Made by a program: the position numbers and the translations under genes. A stretch of DNA of 64,000 nt, from positions 1 through 64,000 of the forward strand of contig JAQEWB010000012.1 in NCBI GenBank assembly GCA_027694045.1, written 5' to 3'. Below are positions 1 to 10,452 of this stretch, piece after piece; positions within the stretch are counted from its first letter, which is position 1; the number at the start of each line of letters is the position of its first letter. The notes beneath the pieces are model-generated. The model did no database searches. It worked only from the letters and a program-made list of their open reading frames with translations, and had not been told where the DNA came from. This stretch comes from Bacillaceae bacterium OF18-1A. GTDB taxonomy: Bacteria > Bacillota > Bacilli > Bacillales > Bacillaceae_G.

Positions 1-51
1 TATCGGCTGTTAACCGATCGGTCGTAGGTTCGAGTCCTACCTGCGGAGCCA
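1..51 (+). tRNA. tRNA-Asn (GTT), 5' end outside window
   Basis: The window opens inside this tRNA. The anticodon arm with loop CTGTTAA (anticodon GTT), the T arm GGTTCGAGTCC and the acceptor 3' strand followed by an encoded CCA at 49-51 are all visible. The 5' acceptor strand and D arm lie upstream of base 1. It is the first of three closely spaced tRNAs, so it is probably the tail of a larger tRNA cluster. Confidence 0.93.
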
Positions 52-58
52 TATTTAT

Positions 59-149
59 AGAGAAGTACCCAAGTGGCTCAAGGGGCTCCCCTGCTAAGGG
101 AGTAGATCGCGAACGCGGTGCGAGGGTTCGAATCCCTTCTTCTCTGCCA
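59..149 (+). tRNA. tRNA-Ser (GCT)
   Basis: A complete class II tRNA. The acceptor strand AGAGAAG (59-65) pairs with CTTCTCT before the discriminator base and an encoded CCA (147-149). The anticodon GCT is at 93-95. A long variable arm, as expected for serine tRNA, precedes the T arm GGGTTCGAATCCC. Its spacers to the neighbouring tRNAs are 7 and 5 bases, so the three are probably cotranscribed. Confidence 0.96.
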
Positions 150-154
150 GAACT

Positions 155-226
155 GGCCCGTTGGTCAAGTGGTTAAGACACCGCCCTTTCACGGCGGTAA
201 CACGGGTTCGAATCCCGTACGGGTCA
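155..226 (+). tRNA. tRNA-Glu (TTC), CCA not encoded
   Basis: A complete tRNA. The acceptor strand GGCCCGT pairs with ACGGGTC, the anticodon TTC is at 188-190, and the T arm is GGGTTCGAATCCC. After discriminator A226 the sequence reads TACT, so CCA must be added after transcription. The two upstream tRNAs encode CCA. Mixed CCA encoding is normal in Bacillus. Confidence 0.95.
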
Positions 227-232
227 TACTAA

Positions 233-263
233 AAGAGATAGCATAATCTGCTATCTCTTTTTT
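233..263 (+). terminator. Rho-independent terminator of the tRNA cluster
   Basis: The stem AGAGATAGCA / TGCTATCTCT with a short loop is followed by a run of T. It begins seven bases after tRNA-Glu. Confidence 0.9.
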
Positions 264-480
264 GTTGTGTATAATTTTGTGAAGCTAAACTTTTTGAATT
301 AAATATAGAACATGTCTTAAGATGTGAAGTGTCTGAAAGAAAAGAGGTGCGACCAGAAGGTTTTTTCTGGTCGGATATTGTTGGGCCAGGCCGGTTGCTA
401 ATTTACAAAGGTTAAGTGATCAAAATTACGTAAAGCCACTGCATTATATACTACTGCGGAAAATAAATATATATAGAAGA

Positions 481-521
481 AGCTGTCTCTCAGTAGGTGA
501 TCTACTGGAGACAGCTTTTTT
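481..521 (+). terminator. Rho-independent terminator without an obvious gene
   Basis: AGCTGTCTC pairs with GAGACAGCT, with an inner CAGTAG/CTACTG stem, followed by T6. It sits about 220 bases after the tRNA terminator, with no coding sequence between them. Confidence 0.7.
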
Positions 522-530
522 ATATTGTCA

Positions 531-632
531 TTATTGTCGGATTTTGTCGGCAAGTCGATATTCCTTGTCGAATCGCCGATATAATTTGAGTTACGGTCGA
601 TATATTGCAAAAATCGCCGATATAATTTCACT
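531..632. repeat. Dispersed repeat, family A, copy 1
   Basis: Two tandem units of about 32 bases, each running from TCGATAT to CGCCGATATAATTT, are separated by the 9-base spacer GAGTTACGG. The same arrangement recurs at 28241 and 48351, and in degenerate form at 46491. All copies are intergenic. Confidence 0.8.
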
Positions 633-728
633 TACCAATAGATTGTGAAAAGAAATCTCTTTCACAATCTAAAGAAAACGCCTCCATTGAAATTGATTCC
701 ACACTTGATCTAATAACTTTACACTTTA

Positions 729-791
729 TGTGAAAAAGTTCACAAATAGGTCATAATTTGTGAACTTTTTCACAATAATACGTGCTACAAT
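729..791 (+). promoter_or_regulatory. ldh promoter with paired Rex/Fnr-type operators
   Basis: Two palindromes are present: TGTGAAAAAGTTCACA (729-744) and TTGTGAACTTTTTCACAA (758-775). Both fit the Rex box (TTGTGAA-N4-TTCACAA) and the Bacillus Fnr/CRP site (TGTGA-N6-TCACA). They are 30 bp centre to centre and are themselves an 18-bp perfect inverted repeat (730-747 against 756-773). An extended -10, TGCTACAAT, ends at 791. Binding by Rex or Fnr is inferred from these consensus sequences and from what is known of ldh control in Bacillus. Confidence 0.8.
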
Positions 792-875
792 ATGAATGTA
801 AAGAAGTTAAGCAACATTAAATTAGTATTTTAATTAATTACTTAAACAATCATAAAAAATATATGTGAACAATAG

Positions 876-1835
<960 letters not shown>

Positions 1836-1970
1836 TAATAGCTACATCATTCAGAGGTGGGAAACTGCTTCTTACCTCTGAATTGATATAAATTAATATA
1901 AATTCCTTTTCCGGTTTCCCTTGTATATCCCCAATATACCCCCTTTTGCTGGATAAGGGTCGTTTATAGA

Positions 1971-2007
1971 AAAAGAGCACTCTACTTGAAGTAGAGTGCT
2001 CTTTATT
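1971..2007 (+). terminator. ldh terminator
   Basis: A perfect 14-bp stem (AAAGAGCACTCTAC / GTAGAGTGCTCTTT) with a 5-base loop. The tail is short and not purely T. It directly abuts a bcr1-like repeat. Confidence 0.8.
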
Positions 2008-2092
2008 ATGCCGGGCAGTAAGACCCCGATTGGTGCGGGATAATAATCAGTGGGGATGAACAAAACCCCCACTGATTAAAGTTTCACTTTAT
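2002..2092 (+). repeat. bcr1-like repeat, internally deleted
   Basis: The copy is bounded by TTTAT at 2002-2006 and 2088-2092. It has the left end GCCGGGCAGTAAGACCCC and the right hairpin CAGTGGGG / CCCCCACTG, but lacks the middle about 70 bases found in the full copy at 28329. The right TTTAT overlaps the stop codon of the protease gene on the opposite strand. Confidence 0.8.
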
Positions 2093-5000
2093 TATTTTTT
2101 AGGCGTTAATCCTAATTTCTTTAAAATATCTGCAAGTGTACCGCTTTTTGATTTTTCAGCAGGTGTTTGTGATTTAGATGCATCTGGTCCTTTTTTCAAG
2201 AAGTTCTTTTCGACGAAGCGAATATCTTTTTCATCGACAATGCCATCATTATTCAGATCGCCTTCTTTTACCGATACGCCTTTTTTACCATAGTTGTTAG
2301 CAATAATGTCAGCATCTTTAATATCGATTACTTTATCGCCATTCACATCACCGGCAAGGTTTTCGTCAGGGCGTGCATAATAATATTGGCCAAGCAATTT
2401 ACGATCTTTTTCAGTGCCTAATTTCGTTGTTAGGCGGCTTGTTAAATGTCCTGGTACTTCTACGTATAAATTATAGTCGCGTTTATTAACAGGTAGTCCA
2501 TTTAGTTTGAAGTATCCGTATTTATCTAGTGATCCTTCAAACTTATGACGATAAGAATCAGTTGCATATACTTTTACGCCAAGCTTTGTATAATCGAATT
2601 TCTCATCTAAATAACCACGTTCAGTTACGAATGCACCCGGCTTAATATTGCCTTCTACTAGTGAGTTTAAGGACATAACAGAGAATGTTTGATCTTGAAG
2701 TACACGCAGTCTATTTGGTTCTGATTCACCTTGTTTCCAGTAAACAAAAATTGGTAAATCTAATTGAGTATTTGCATCATAAAATTCATCATTTTCAACT
2801 TTGAAAGTTACATCAATGAACGGGAAATCACCGTCTAATCCAGCGAAGTTTTTGTCATCGATAGCTCCGCCAACTGTAACAGAACCTGCTTCTAGTTTCG
2901 GTTCATTTACTTTTGCTGTTATCCCTTTTTCAGAAAGGATTTTTTCAAAAGCAGGATTAAACTTGGCGTTTGCAAATTTGAAATTCTTCTCTAGGAATTT
3001 CACGTTAAATTCCCCAGCAACAAATTGTTTTACGTGTTTTGCATCTAGTGTTACTGTGAACTCGTCATTTTTATATAATTCTTTTTTATCATAGTTTGCT
3101 TTTGCATATGGAGCACCTTGCGGAATAAACCAGTATTTATTTACACCACTTGGATAATTAGGAGCTGCAGTTGCATAATCGAAAATGTATAAGCCTGTGT
3201 TCATTGGACCTTCCGTTTTAAATGAATCAGGTGTGATGCCAACTTTGAAGTTTCCGTTTGCATCAATTGGTAAAAACTTATGCAAGTATGGAGAATAGTC
3301 ATAGTACATAACCCCGTTAGCTTCTTGCGTAATGTTTAATCCTTTCCCTTTTAAGTAGTCAACGTTTGAATCATACACGTTACCTTTAATCCAGAGTGCT
3401 TTTTTTCCATCTTCTACTGTATAATTTTCTTCATTTAATTCATAAATACCAGGCTGTAATCCTGTTAATTTTACTTCTGGTGGCGTATTATCAATGATGA
3501 CATAATCACTTTTCACACGTGCTTTTCCATCTTTATCATAGCCAACAAATTCAATTGTGTAATCACCTTCTGGTAAGTCAATTTTCTCGTCACCAATTGG
3601 TTTTGCAGGATCATTTGTGAAAGGATATATTTTTCCATTAAAGATTGCATTTAAGTAGTAATACACATCCGTTTTTAACCCACGAGTGTTCAATGTTCCG
3701 ATGAAGCCAAGCGCCTTATTTGTTTTTGAATCTTTAACGATGAGATCTAACGTTTCCAGTTCACTGTTTAATTGGAATGCCCCGTGAACATAGGATTCAC
3801 CGTACGGATTAAATCTAGATGTATCAGTTGCAATCGCCTTTCTTGATAATTTCACATCTTCAATACCAGGTTCTGACACGCGAATAGAGAACGGAATTTG
3901 ATATGTTTCTTCTTTATTTTTCGTATTTGTAATATGAATATATCCTTCATATCGTCCTTGTTTCGCCCCAGCTGGAACATTAATTTTCGCTTCAATTTCA
4001 TCTGATTTGCCAGCATCCAGTGTAAGGCTCTCTGCAATAGAAACTTTTACACCATTTGCAGTGGCGTCGTTAATAGTAGAAGAGGCTGGTGTGTAAGAAA
4101 TTTCAGTTTTAAATTCTTTCTTCTCTTTTTTATTATGATTTTCTACTTTTATATTTCTTTTTTGTTCAAGAGCTTCGCCGTCTTTTTGATAGAATTTCCC
4201 GAATGCGATGGACCCAGTTTCTTCGGGAACTTCAATTACTTCATCATTTACAACAGTTTTTGTCGTATCTAATACTTTAAAGCTTGTTTCCGTATGAACG
4301 GCGTTGTACGCATCTACTCGTCCAGCTCCAACTTCATATACGGAATATTTTTCTTTTAAATCATCAGCTGTGTTCATAAGAGACGTCTTTACATCGAATG
4401 GAGAGTATTCTGGGTGCTCTTGTAAAATAAGTGCAGCAACGCCCGCAATATGAGGGGAAGCCATAGATGTTCCTTGCTTACGCTCATAGGAAACAGCGTA
4501 GTTTTCGCCTTCTTGTGGATCGTTAATATATTCAGGTACTGTTGAAAGTACAGCAACACCAGGCGCTGTAATATCAGGCTTAATATCATCATTGGATGTA
4601 ACAGGGCCGCGTGAACTGAAGTCTGCAAGATGATCGCCTTCTGTTTGAATGTAACTAATTTCACCAAAAGTGAAAGATGTGTTGCCTTGTTCAATTTGTG
4701 TTTTTAGTTTTTCACCATCTTCTTTCGTTAGGCGGAACGTTGGAATATATTTTGTGCTTTCACCGACGTAGTAAGGGATTTCTCCATCTACATTGTTGTA
4801 AATAATAACGGCTTTTGCACCTGCCTTTTGCGCATTTGCAATTTTTTCATCGAATGACAATGTTCCGCGTGCAATGAGAGCGATTTTTCCTTTCACATCT
4901 TTTTGACTAAGTTCTTCAGGAGTACCGATTCCTACGGATTCAATAGGGAGAGATTGTCCTTTGAAATCTTCTATTTTGTCAGTGAAGTTTTTACCAAATA

Positions 5001-6315
5001 AAATTAGGTTAGGGAATTGTACTTGTCCAGCATGACCTGATAATTTCGGTAAGGAAATAGAACTATCGCTTGCGCCAACTGTAATCGCGAATGGAGAAGC
5101 ACCAGGTGAGCCAAGTGTTGCTGGGTTTGGACCAGAGTTTCCGGCAGCAACTACTGTAACAACGCCAGAAAGCATTGCGTTATTGACAGCGATAGATGTT
5201 GGGTCAAGCGGATTGTTACTATCGTCACCTAACGATAAGTTAATTACGTTCATACCGTCAGAAATAGATTTATCAATTGCAGCGATAATACCTGAACTCG
5301 CTCCACTTCCGTATGGGCCGAGTACACGATAGTTATATAATTCGATATCAGGAGCGACACCTTTTACTGCTGAATCTGATTGGTTTTTCTTTTGCGCAGA
5401 GACAATGCCGGCTACGTGAGTACCATGGGATGTGTAGAAGGAAGAACCACGATCATCAAATTCAGGAGCCCCGGATTGTTGCCACTCTGTATAAGTTGTC
5501 TCCATCGGATCTGCATCGTTATTAATAAAGTCCCACCCTTTTACAGAGTTCGGGTCTATTTTACTAGCATCTTCGCCAGGTTTTGTACGATACCCCTTAT
5601 ATACGTCCTTTAAGTCAGGATGGTTATAGTCAATGCCTGTATCTAATACACCAACTTTAATTCCTTTTCCAGTAATACCCTCACTATGTAACTTATCTAC
5701 TCCAATTTGAGGGATGCTATCTGTTAGTTTTTGAGGTGCTTTCTGCTCAGCCTGTTTCGGTAAATTTAGTTTTACTTCGTAATCTTTCCAAATACGTTTT
5801 ACAACACCAATTCGTAACAACTCTTCAACTGTATTTGCTGGTAATGTCAGTGCAACCCCATTTATAGCGTGCTTATAAGAACGTTTAATTTGTACAGACT
5901 GGAAATTTCCAGACTTTACTGAGGGGCTAAATTGCCGGAGGTTCTTTAGGCCTTTTTGGAATTCTTCATGTTCTTGATCAATACGTGCTTTTATATTTTC
6001 AGGAGCAGCTTGTAATCCTTTTTCTTTTTGTTTTAATTCATTAATCTTTACTGGTGCAGTTTGAAATTCTACAATGATATTTACTGGTTCAGAACTACTT
6101 GTATTAATATCAGGTGAAATTGTAAAACCAGGGTTGGCATCTATTGTTTGTAATGCTTGACGTTGTTCTTTAGAAAGTTTTGATAGTAAAGACTGAGCAT
6201 TTGATGAATCAATTTGGTTAATAGGGCTTTCAGCGAGTACATTGAAAGGAATCGCAGTTGAAAGTAGCACACCAGCCGTTACGATTCCAGTAACAAAACG
6301 ATTTTTCTTTTTCAT
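2092..6315 (-). CDS. Large secreted S8 (subtilisin-like) serine protease with cohesin-like and dockerin domains
   Basis: The predicted secreted endopeptidase has 1407 residues. In order there are: an N-terminal signal peptide; a propeptide of the inhibitor I9 type (about 60-190); an S8 catalytic domain with Asp near 223 (VLDTGIDYNHPDL), His near 297 (SHGTHVAG) and Ser near 617 (GTSMASPHIAG); a PA-type insert around 440-540; Fn3/CARDB-like beta domains; a cohesin-like segment around 1075-1215; and a type I dockerin near 1315-1375 with two calcium-loop repeats (GDVNGDKVIDIKDAD and GDLNNDGIVDEKD). It follows the camelysin-like gene by 32 bases, probably one operon. It resembles Vpr-type proteases. 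The cohesin assignment is less certain than the dockerin. Confidence 0.9.
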   Translation of the reverse strand: MKKKNRFVTGIVTAGVLLSTAIPFNVLAESPINQIDSSNAQSLLSKLSKEQRQALQTIDANPGFTISPDINTSSSEPVNIIVEFQTAPVKINELKQKEKGLQAAPENIKARIDQEHEEFQKGLKNLRQFSPSVKSGNFQSVQIKRSYKHAINGVALTLPANTVEELLRIGVVKRIWKDYEVKLNLPKQAEQKAPQKLTDSIPQIGVDKLHSEGITGKGIKVGVLDTGIDYNHPDLKDVYKGYRTKPGEDASKIDPNSVKGWDFINNDADPMETTYTEWQQSGAPEFDDRGSSFYTSHGTHVAGIVSAQKKNQSDSAVKGVAPDIELYNYRVLGPYGSGASSGIIAAIDKSISDGMNVINLSLGDDSNNPLDPTSIAVNNAMLSGVVTVVAAGNSGPNPATLGSPGASPFAITVGASDSSISLPKLSGHAGQVQFPNLILFGKNFTDKIEDFKGQSLPIESVGIGTPEELSQKDVKGKIALIARGTLSFDEKIANAQKAGAKAVIIYNNVDGEIPYYVGESTKYIPTFRLTKEDGEKLKTQIEQGNTSFTFGEISYIQTEGDHLADFSSRGPVTSNDDIKPDITAPGVAVLSTVPEYINDPQEGENYAVSYERKQGTSMASPHIAGVAALILQEHPEYSPFDVKTSLMNTADDLKEKYSVYEVGAGRVDAYNAVHTETSFKVLDTTKTVVNDEVIEVPEETGSIAFGKFYQKDGEALEQKRNIKVENHNKKEKKEFKTEISYTPASSTINDATANGVKVSIAESLTLDAGKSDEIEAKINVPAGAKQGRYEGYIHITNTKNKEETYQIPFSIRVSEPGIEDVKLSRKAIATDTSRFNPYGESYVHGAFQLNSELETLDLIVKDSKTNKALGFIGTLNTRGLKTDVYYYLNAIFNGKIYPFTNDPAKPIGDEKIDLPEGDYTIEFVGYDKDGKARVKSDYVIIDNTPPEVKLTGLQPGIYELNEENYTVEDGKKALWIKGNVYDSNVDYLKGKGLNITQEANGVMYYDYSPYLHKFLPIDANGNFKVGITPDSFKTEGPMNTGLYIFDYATAAPNYPSGVNKYWFIPQGAPYAKANYDKKELYKNDEFTVTLDAKHVKQFVAGEFNVKFLEKNFKFANAKFNPAFEKILSEKGITAKVNEPKLEAGSVTVGGAIDDKNFAGLDGDFPFIDVTFKVENDEFYDANTQLDLPIFVYWKQGESEPNRLRVLQDQTFSVMSLNSLVEGNIKPGAFVTERGYLDEKFDYTKLGVKVYATDSYRHKFEGSLDKYGYFKLNGLPVNKRDYNLYVEVPGHLTSRLTTKLGTEKDRKLLGQYYYARPDENLAGDVNGDKVIDIKDADIIANNYGKKGVSVKEGDLNNDGIVDEKDIRFVEKNFLKKGPDASKSQTPAEKSKSGTLADILKKLGLTPKK

Positions 6316-6347
6316 TTATAGGCCTCCGATAATTTGAATTTTAAAAG

Positions 6348-6953
6348 TTATTTCGCTTCCCCTTCTGTTTGTTCTGCATGGAATGTCCAGCTCAGCTGTA
6401 AGGAATCACCTTGGAATTTATTTTGATCTTGCTCGTTATCCTCAAATGAGAAGAGAACGTGTAAGTAATCTGTTTCACCAGATTTAATACCGTCTATTAA
6501 GTTATGACGTTCTAGAGAAGTAGCGACATCTTCAGGTTTCATAGTTTTCAATTCTGATAGTTTTGTTTCCCACAAGATTTCATGATCATCATTTGAATTA
6601 GATGGCTTGCCATCATTCACTAAAAATTTGACGATAATGTGGTCACCTAAATCTTCACCATCATTATTTTGCTTTGCATCTGTAACTTGATAGGATGTTT
6701 CAAGTGCTACCTTTGCAATGTCCAATGAACCTTTATTTTCAAGCTTGAAGTTTCTTTCAATAAAATCACCTGGTTTTAAATCTTTTACATCAACGATTAC
6801 ACTTGGATTAATAGAAAGATCTAATGTTCCAGCTTGAAAGGAATTACTAGATGTTTCCGAATCGCTGAAGTAGGCAAATACACCACCGAATGTGAGTGAT
6901 AGACCAAGTGAAGCTGTGACAACTCCCATTCCAACCTTTTGTTTCAATGACAT
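6348..6953 (-). CDS. Camelysin/TasA-family secreted protein
   Basis: The 201-residue protein has an N-terminal signal/membrane segment (GMGVVTASLGLSLTFGGVFAYF) followed by SDSETSSNSFQAGTLDL, the signature of the CalY/TasA family (formally peptidase family M73). Relatives are biofilm fibre proteins or surface-bound proteases processed by SipW. No sipW is adjacent, so this looks like a paralogue outside the main sipW-tasA locus. The ATG follows a GGGGGC ribosome site. The large protease lies 32 bases downstream on the same strand. A SinR-like inverted operator lies about 100 bases upstream. Confidence 0.88.
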   Translation of the reverse strand: MSLKQKVGMGVVTASLGLSLTFGGVFAYFSDSETSSNSFQAGTLDLSINPSVIVDVKDLKPGDFIERNFKLENKGSLDIAKVALETSYQVTDAKQNNDGEDLGDHIIVKFLVNDGKPSNSNDDHEILWETKLSELKTMKPEDVATSLERHNLIDGIKSGETDYLHVLFSFEDNEQDQNKFQGDSLQLSWTFHAEQTEGEAK

Positions 6954-7418
6954 AAAAAAGCCCCCTAGTTTTATTTTTATTAAACTTTCGCGTGGTAGGT
7001 AGAGTAAACATAGTATTCTAGTATGAATTGTATTTGTGAAAGTTTAATGTTCTTTATTGAGAACAAGTATATGCTTATGAATTTTGTATTTCAATGAAAT
7101 TGTGACAAAAAATGTTGAGAAACATTTTTTTATGACAAATTATTTTGTTGTAGTTTTAGATGAAAAATATCGTAAAAAGAAGGAGAAAGCTAATAAAATA
7201 AGGGTTGAGAAATAAAAAAGATGATGAGAGATAGGAGGAAAGTGAAGCGTTTTCAATGAATATTCGTCAAAATTCGATATTTTATACGGAAATGTGAAGA
7301 AATCTTCACATTTTTAAGAAAAAAACGTATATTTTTAATAAATTAACAAGGATATTTAAGTTTTTCACAGAAATAGTTAAAGTGTAAAAAATTCTGTCAT
7401 CTTAGTGAGGTGAGCATA
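6954..7418. other. Divergent spacer between camelysin and glgB
   Basis: This AT-rich spacer has no gene. It holds the SinR-like operator near 7049 and, at 7242-7255, a half-matching catabolite (cre) site whose right arm AGCGTTTTCA is good and left arm poor. No convincing glgB promoter could be fixed by eye. Confidence 0.4.
7049..7064 (-). promoter_or_regulatory. SinR-like operator upstream of the camelysin gene
   Basis: GTTCTTTATTGAGAAC is an inverted pair of near-consensus SinR boxes (GTTCTYT), extended to TGTTCT/AGAACA. It lies about 100 bases before the start codon. SinR is known to repress tasA/calY genes in Bacillus; binding here is inferred. Confidence 0.5.
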
Positions 7419-9356
7419 TTGAGTGTAATAAATTGTGAAGAAGTGAAACGAGATGAGTTTCATACAGAAAAGTACTACGAGAGTTATAACATCTTTGGCG
7501 CACATGTTGTGACGGAGAATGAGACAAGAGGGGTACGATTTACAGTATGGGCTCCTCATGCGAAAGCAATGAGTGTTGTTGGAGATTTTAATGAATGGGA
7601 TTATGAGCAACATAAGATGCTGCAAGTGACAGAAGAGGGAATTTGGTCGTTGTTTATACCGCATATAAAAGAAAAGGAAATATATAAATATGCGATTGAA
7701 ACAATGGCTGGTGATGTCATTTTAAAAGCAGATCCGTATGCTGTATATGCTGAAGTAAGACCGAATACGGCATCGGTAGTTTTTGATATAGAGGGATACG
7801 AATGGAATGACAAAAACTGGAATCGTAAGAAAAAGAAGAAATCCGTTTATAAAGAAGCGATGACAGTATATGAATTGCATTTTGGCTCTTGGAAAAAGAA
7901 AGAAGATGGAACTCTGTATTCTTATAGGGAAATGGCAGAGGAACTCATTCCATATGTGGTGGAACATCAATTTACACATATTGAAATTATGCCGCTTGTT
8001 GAACATCCATATGATCGTTCTTGGGGATATCAAGGTACGGGATATTATGCAGCGACGAGTAGATTTGGTACGCCACATGATTTGATGTATTTTGTCGATG
8101 AATGTCATAAATATGGAATCGGTGTCATTTTAGATTGGGTGCCGGGGCATTTTTGTAAAGATGCTCACGGTTTATATTTGTTTGATGGGGCACCGACTTA
8201 TGAATATAAAGATATGGATGTACAAGAAAACCGTGTATGGGGAACTGTTAATTTCGATTTAGGAAAAAGAGAAGTACGAAATTTCTTAATTTCAAATGCT
8301 TTATTTTGGATGAAGTATTTCCATATTGACGGTTTCAGGGTAGATGCAGTTGCAAATATGTTGTATTGGAATAAAGAAGGACAAGAGCAAAGTAATGAAC
8401 ATGCTGTGGCCTTCCTACAAGAATTAAATGAAGCTGTATTTGCAGAAGATGAAGATTTTCTTATGACAGCAGAAGATTCAACAGCTTGGCCTCTTGTAAC
8501 AGCTCCAACGTATGAAGGTGGGCTTGGTTTTAATTACAAATGGAATATGGGCTGGATGAATGATGTGCTGAAATATATGGAGTGTGCACCTGAGTATAGG
8601 AAGTATATTCATGAGAAAATGACGTTTTCTTTACTATACGCTTACTCTGAAAACTTCATATTACCGCTTTCTCATGATGAAGTTGTTCATGGGAAAAAGT
8701 CGTTATTAAATAAAATGCCAGGTGATTACTGGGATAAGTTTGCTCAACTTCGTTTATTATATGGATATTTCTTTACTCACCCAGGAAAGAAATTACTTTT
8801 CATGGGAGGAGAGTTTGGGCAGTTTGATGAGTGGAAAGACCTTGAAGATTTAGATTGGAATTTACATGATTTTGAAATGCATCGTTATATGCATGATTAC
8901 TTTAAAGAGCTCATAGCATTGTATAAGCGCTCGAAACCACTTTGGCAGCTTGATCATTCACCTGAAGGATTTCAGTGGATTGATGCTAATAATAATGAGC
9001 AAAGTATTTTCTCGTTTATCCGCCAAGGGGATAAGAAAGAAGATGCGTTAGTTATCGTATGTAATTTTACGAAAGCTACATATGAAAACTATAAAATAGG
9101 TGTACCAGATTTTGAGTATTATAACGAGATTTTAAATAGTGATGCTGAGCAATATGGCGGTTCGGGGCAAGTGAATAAGAAGCGTCTTAAGACGACTCTA
9201 GAACCGTATCATAATCAAGCGGCACATGTAGAAATTACAATTCCACCATTTGGCGTATCCATATTACGACCAGTGAAGACGAGAAAGGGGAGCAAAAAAC
9301 AAGATGGCTCAAAAACAAAAGTGCGTAGCAATGTTACTAGCAGGGGGAAAAGGTAG
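7419..9356 (+). CDS. glgB: 1,4-alpha-glucan branching enzyme
   Basis: GlgB introduces alpha-1,6 branches into glycogen. It is a GH13 protein with an N-terminal CBM48 module ([20 protein letters not shown]) and the catalytic motifs [13 protein letters not shown] (nucleophile Asp), [10 protein letters not shown] (acid Glu) and [14 protein letters not shown] at 7410 is in frame, but GAGGTGA at 7406-7412 is a ribosome site ideally placed for the TTG at 7419, giving 645 residues, the length I recall for the family in B. cereus. It is the first gene of glgBCDAP. Its lysine-rich C-terminal tail overlaps glgC by 53 bases in another frame. Confidence 0.95.
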   Translation: MSVINCEEVKRDEFHTEKYYESYNIFGAHVVTENETRGVRFTVWAPHAKAMSVVGDFNEWDYEQHKMLQVTEEGIWSLFIPHIKEKEIYKYAIETMAGDVILKADPYAVYAEVRPNTASVVFDIEGYEWNDKNWNRKKKKKSVYKEAMTVYELHFGSWKKKEDGTLYSYREMAEELIPYVVEHQFTHIEIMPLVEHPYDRSWGYQGTGYYAATSRFGTPHDLMYFVDECHKYGIGVILDWVPGHFCKDAHGLYLFDGAPTYEYKDMDVQENRVWGTVNFDLGKREVRNFLISNALFWMKYFHIDGFRVDAVANMLYWNKEGQEQSNEHAVAFLQELNEAVFAEDEDFLMTAEDSTAWPLVTAPTYEGGLGFNYKWNMGWMNDVLKYMECAPEYRKYIHEKMTFSLLYAYSENFILPLSHDEVVHGKKSLLNKMPGDYWDKFAQLRLLYGYFFTHPGKKLLFMGGEFGQFDEWKDLEDLDWNLHDFEMHRYMHDYFKELIALYKRSKPLWQLDHSPEGFQWIDANNNEQSIFSFIRQGDKKEDALVIVCNFTKATYENYKIGVPDFEYYNEILNSDAEQYGGSGQVNKKRLKTTLEPYHNQAAHVEITIPPFGVSILRPVKTRKGSKKQDGSKTKVRSNVTSRGKR

Positions 9357-10434
9357 TCGTTTAAGTGCATTAACAAAAAATTTAGCCAAGCCAGCTGTTC
9401 CATTTGGTGGTAAATATCGCATTATTGATTTTACGTTAAGTAACTGTGCGAATTCTGGTATTGAAACGGTTGGAATTTTAACGCAATACCAACCGCTAGA
9501 ACTTCATAATTATATCGGAATCGGAAATGCTTGGGATTTAGATCGAGTAAACGGCGGAGTCACAGTATTACCTCCTTATGCGGAGTCTTCAGGTGTGAAG
9601 TGGTATACAGGTACGGCAAGTGCCATTTACCAAAACTTAAATTACTTAAGTCAGTATGAGCCAGAATATGTTCTTATTTTATCGGGCGACCATATTTATA
9701 AAATGGATTACAGTAAAATGCTAGATTACCATATTGAAAAAGAATCGGACGTTTCCATTTCTGTTATTGAAGTGCCTTGGGATGAAGCGAGTCGTTTTGG
9801 CATTATGAATACGAATGAAGAGATGGAGATTGTTGAATTCGAAGAGAAACCACAATTTCCAAGAAGTAATCTTGCTTCAATGGGAATCTACATTTTTAAC
9901 TGGGCAATTTTGAAAGAGTATTTAGAGATGGATGCGAGAAATCCTGAATCTAGTAATGATTTCGGAAAAGATGTACTGCCGCTTTTATTGGATGAAGGGA
10001 AGAAGTTAATGGCGTATCCGTTTGAAGGATATTGGAAAGATGTTGGAACGGTGAAGAGCTTATGGGAAGCGAATATGGATTTACTTCGCGACGAAACATC
10101 GCTGAATTTAAACGATCGTGATTGGCGTATTTATTCTGTGAATCCAAATGAGCCACCACAATATATTGCAGAACAGGCAAAAGTAGAAGAATCACTGATT
10201 AACGAAGGATGCGTCATTGAAGGAGATGTGAAGCATTCTGTTTTATTCCAAGGGGTAACAGTGGAAGAAGGTAGTATGGTGATTGATTCCGTCGTTATGC
10301 CAGGAGCAAAGATTGGAAAAAATGTTGTGATCGAAAGAGCAATTGTTGGATCAGAAATGGTTATTGAAGATGGAACAATCATTCGTCCAGAAAAAAATGT
10401 TGACGATGTAGTATTAATTGCTGAAGGAAAATAG
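9304..10434 (+). CDS. glgC: Glucose-1-phosphate adenylyltransferase, catalytic subunit
   Basis: GlgC makes ADP-glucose from glucose-1-phosphate and ATP, the committed step of glycogen synthesis. The 376-residue protein has the nucleotidyltransferase motif LAGGKGSRL at the N-terminus, [11 protein letters not shown] around residue 120 and a C-terminal left-handed beta-helix (hexapeptide) region. The ATG lies inside the end of glgB, with an AGGGGAG ribosome site about 10 bases upstream, so the two are translationally linked. GlgD follows after 18 bases and probably forms a heterotetramer with GlgC, as known for Bacillus. Confidence 0.95.
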   Translation: MAQKQKCVAMLLAGGKGSRLSALTKNLAKPAVPFGGKYRIIDFTLSNCANSGIETVGILTQYQPLELHNYIGIGNAWDLDRVNGGVTVLPPYAESSGVKWYTGTASAIYQNLNYLSQYEPEYVLILSGDHIYKMDYSKMLDYHIEKESDVSISVIEVPWDEASRFGIMNTNEEMEIVEFEEKPQFPRSNLASMGIYIFNWAILKEYLEMDARNPESSNDFGKDVLPLLLDEGKKLMAYPFEGYWKDVGTVKSLWEANMDLLRDETSLNLNDRDWRIYSVNPNEPPQYIAEQAKVEESLINEGCVIEGDVKHSVLFQGVTVEEGSMVIDSVVMPGAKIGKNVVIERAIVGSEMVIEDGTIIRPEKNVDDVVLIAEGK

Positions 10435-10452
10435 AAGAGGGGGATGAAATGA

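Larger units (their letters stand above)
264..725. other. Long non-coding spacer between tRNA cluster and ldh control region
   Basis: No credible gene was found; the only long frame (minus strand, 398-631) is made largely of repeat sequence. The spacer holds a short hairpin (CGACCAGAA / TTCTGGTCG, 350-373), a good plus-strand terminator (481-521) and a dispersed repeat (531-632). A terminator with no obvious gene before it could mean a small RNA between about 270 and 480; that is only inference. Confidence 0.5.

Noticed and set aside
398..631. 77-codon minus-strand open frame before ldh
   Set aside because: Most of it is translated family A repeat (the YIDRNSNYIG-type string recurs at 28241), with no ribosome site.
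7242..7255. Catabolite-repression (cre) site before glgB
   Set aside because: Only the right half matches the consensus; the left half has three mismatches. Kept only as a remark.
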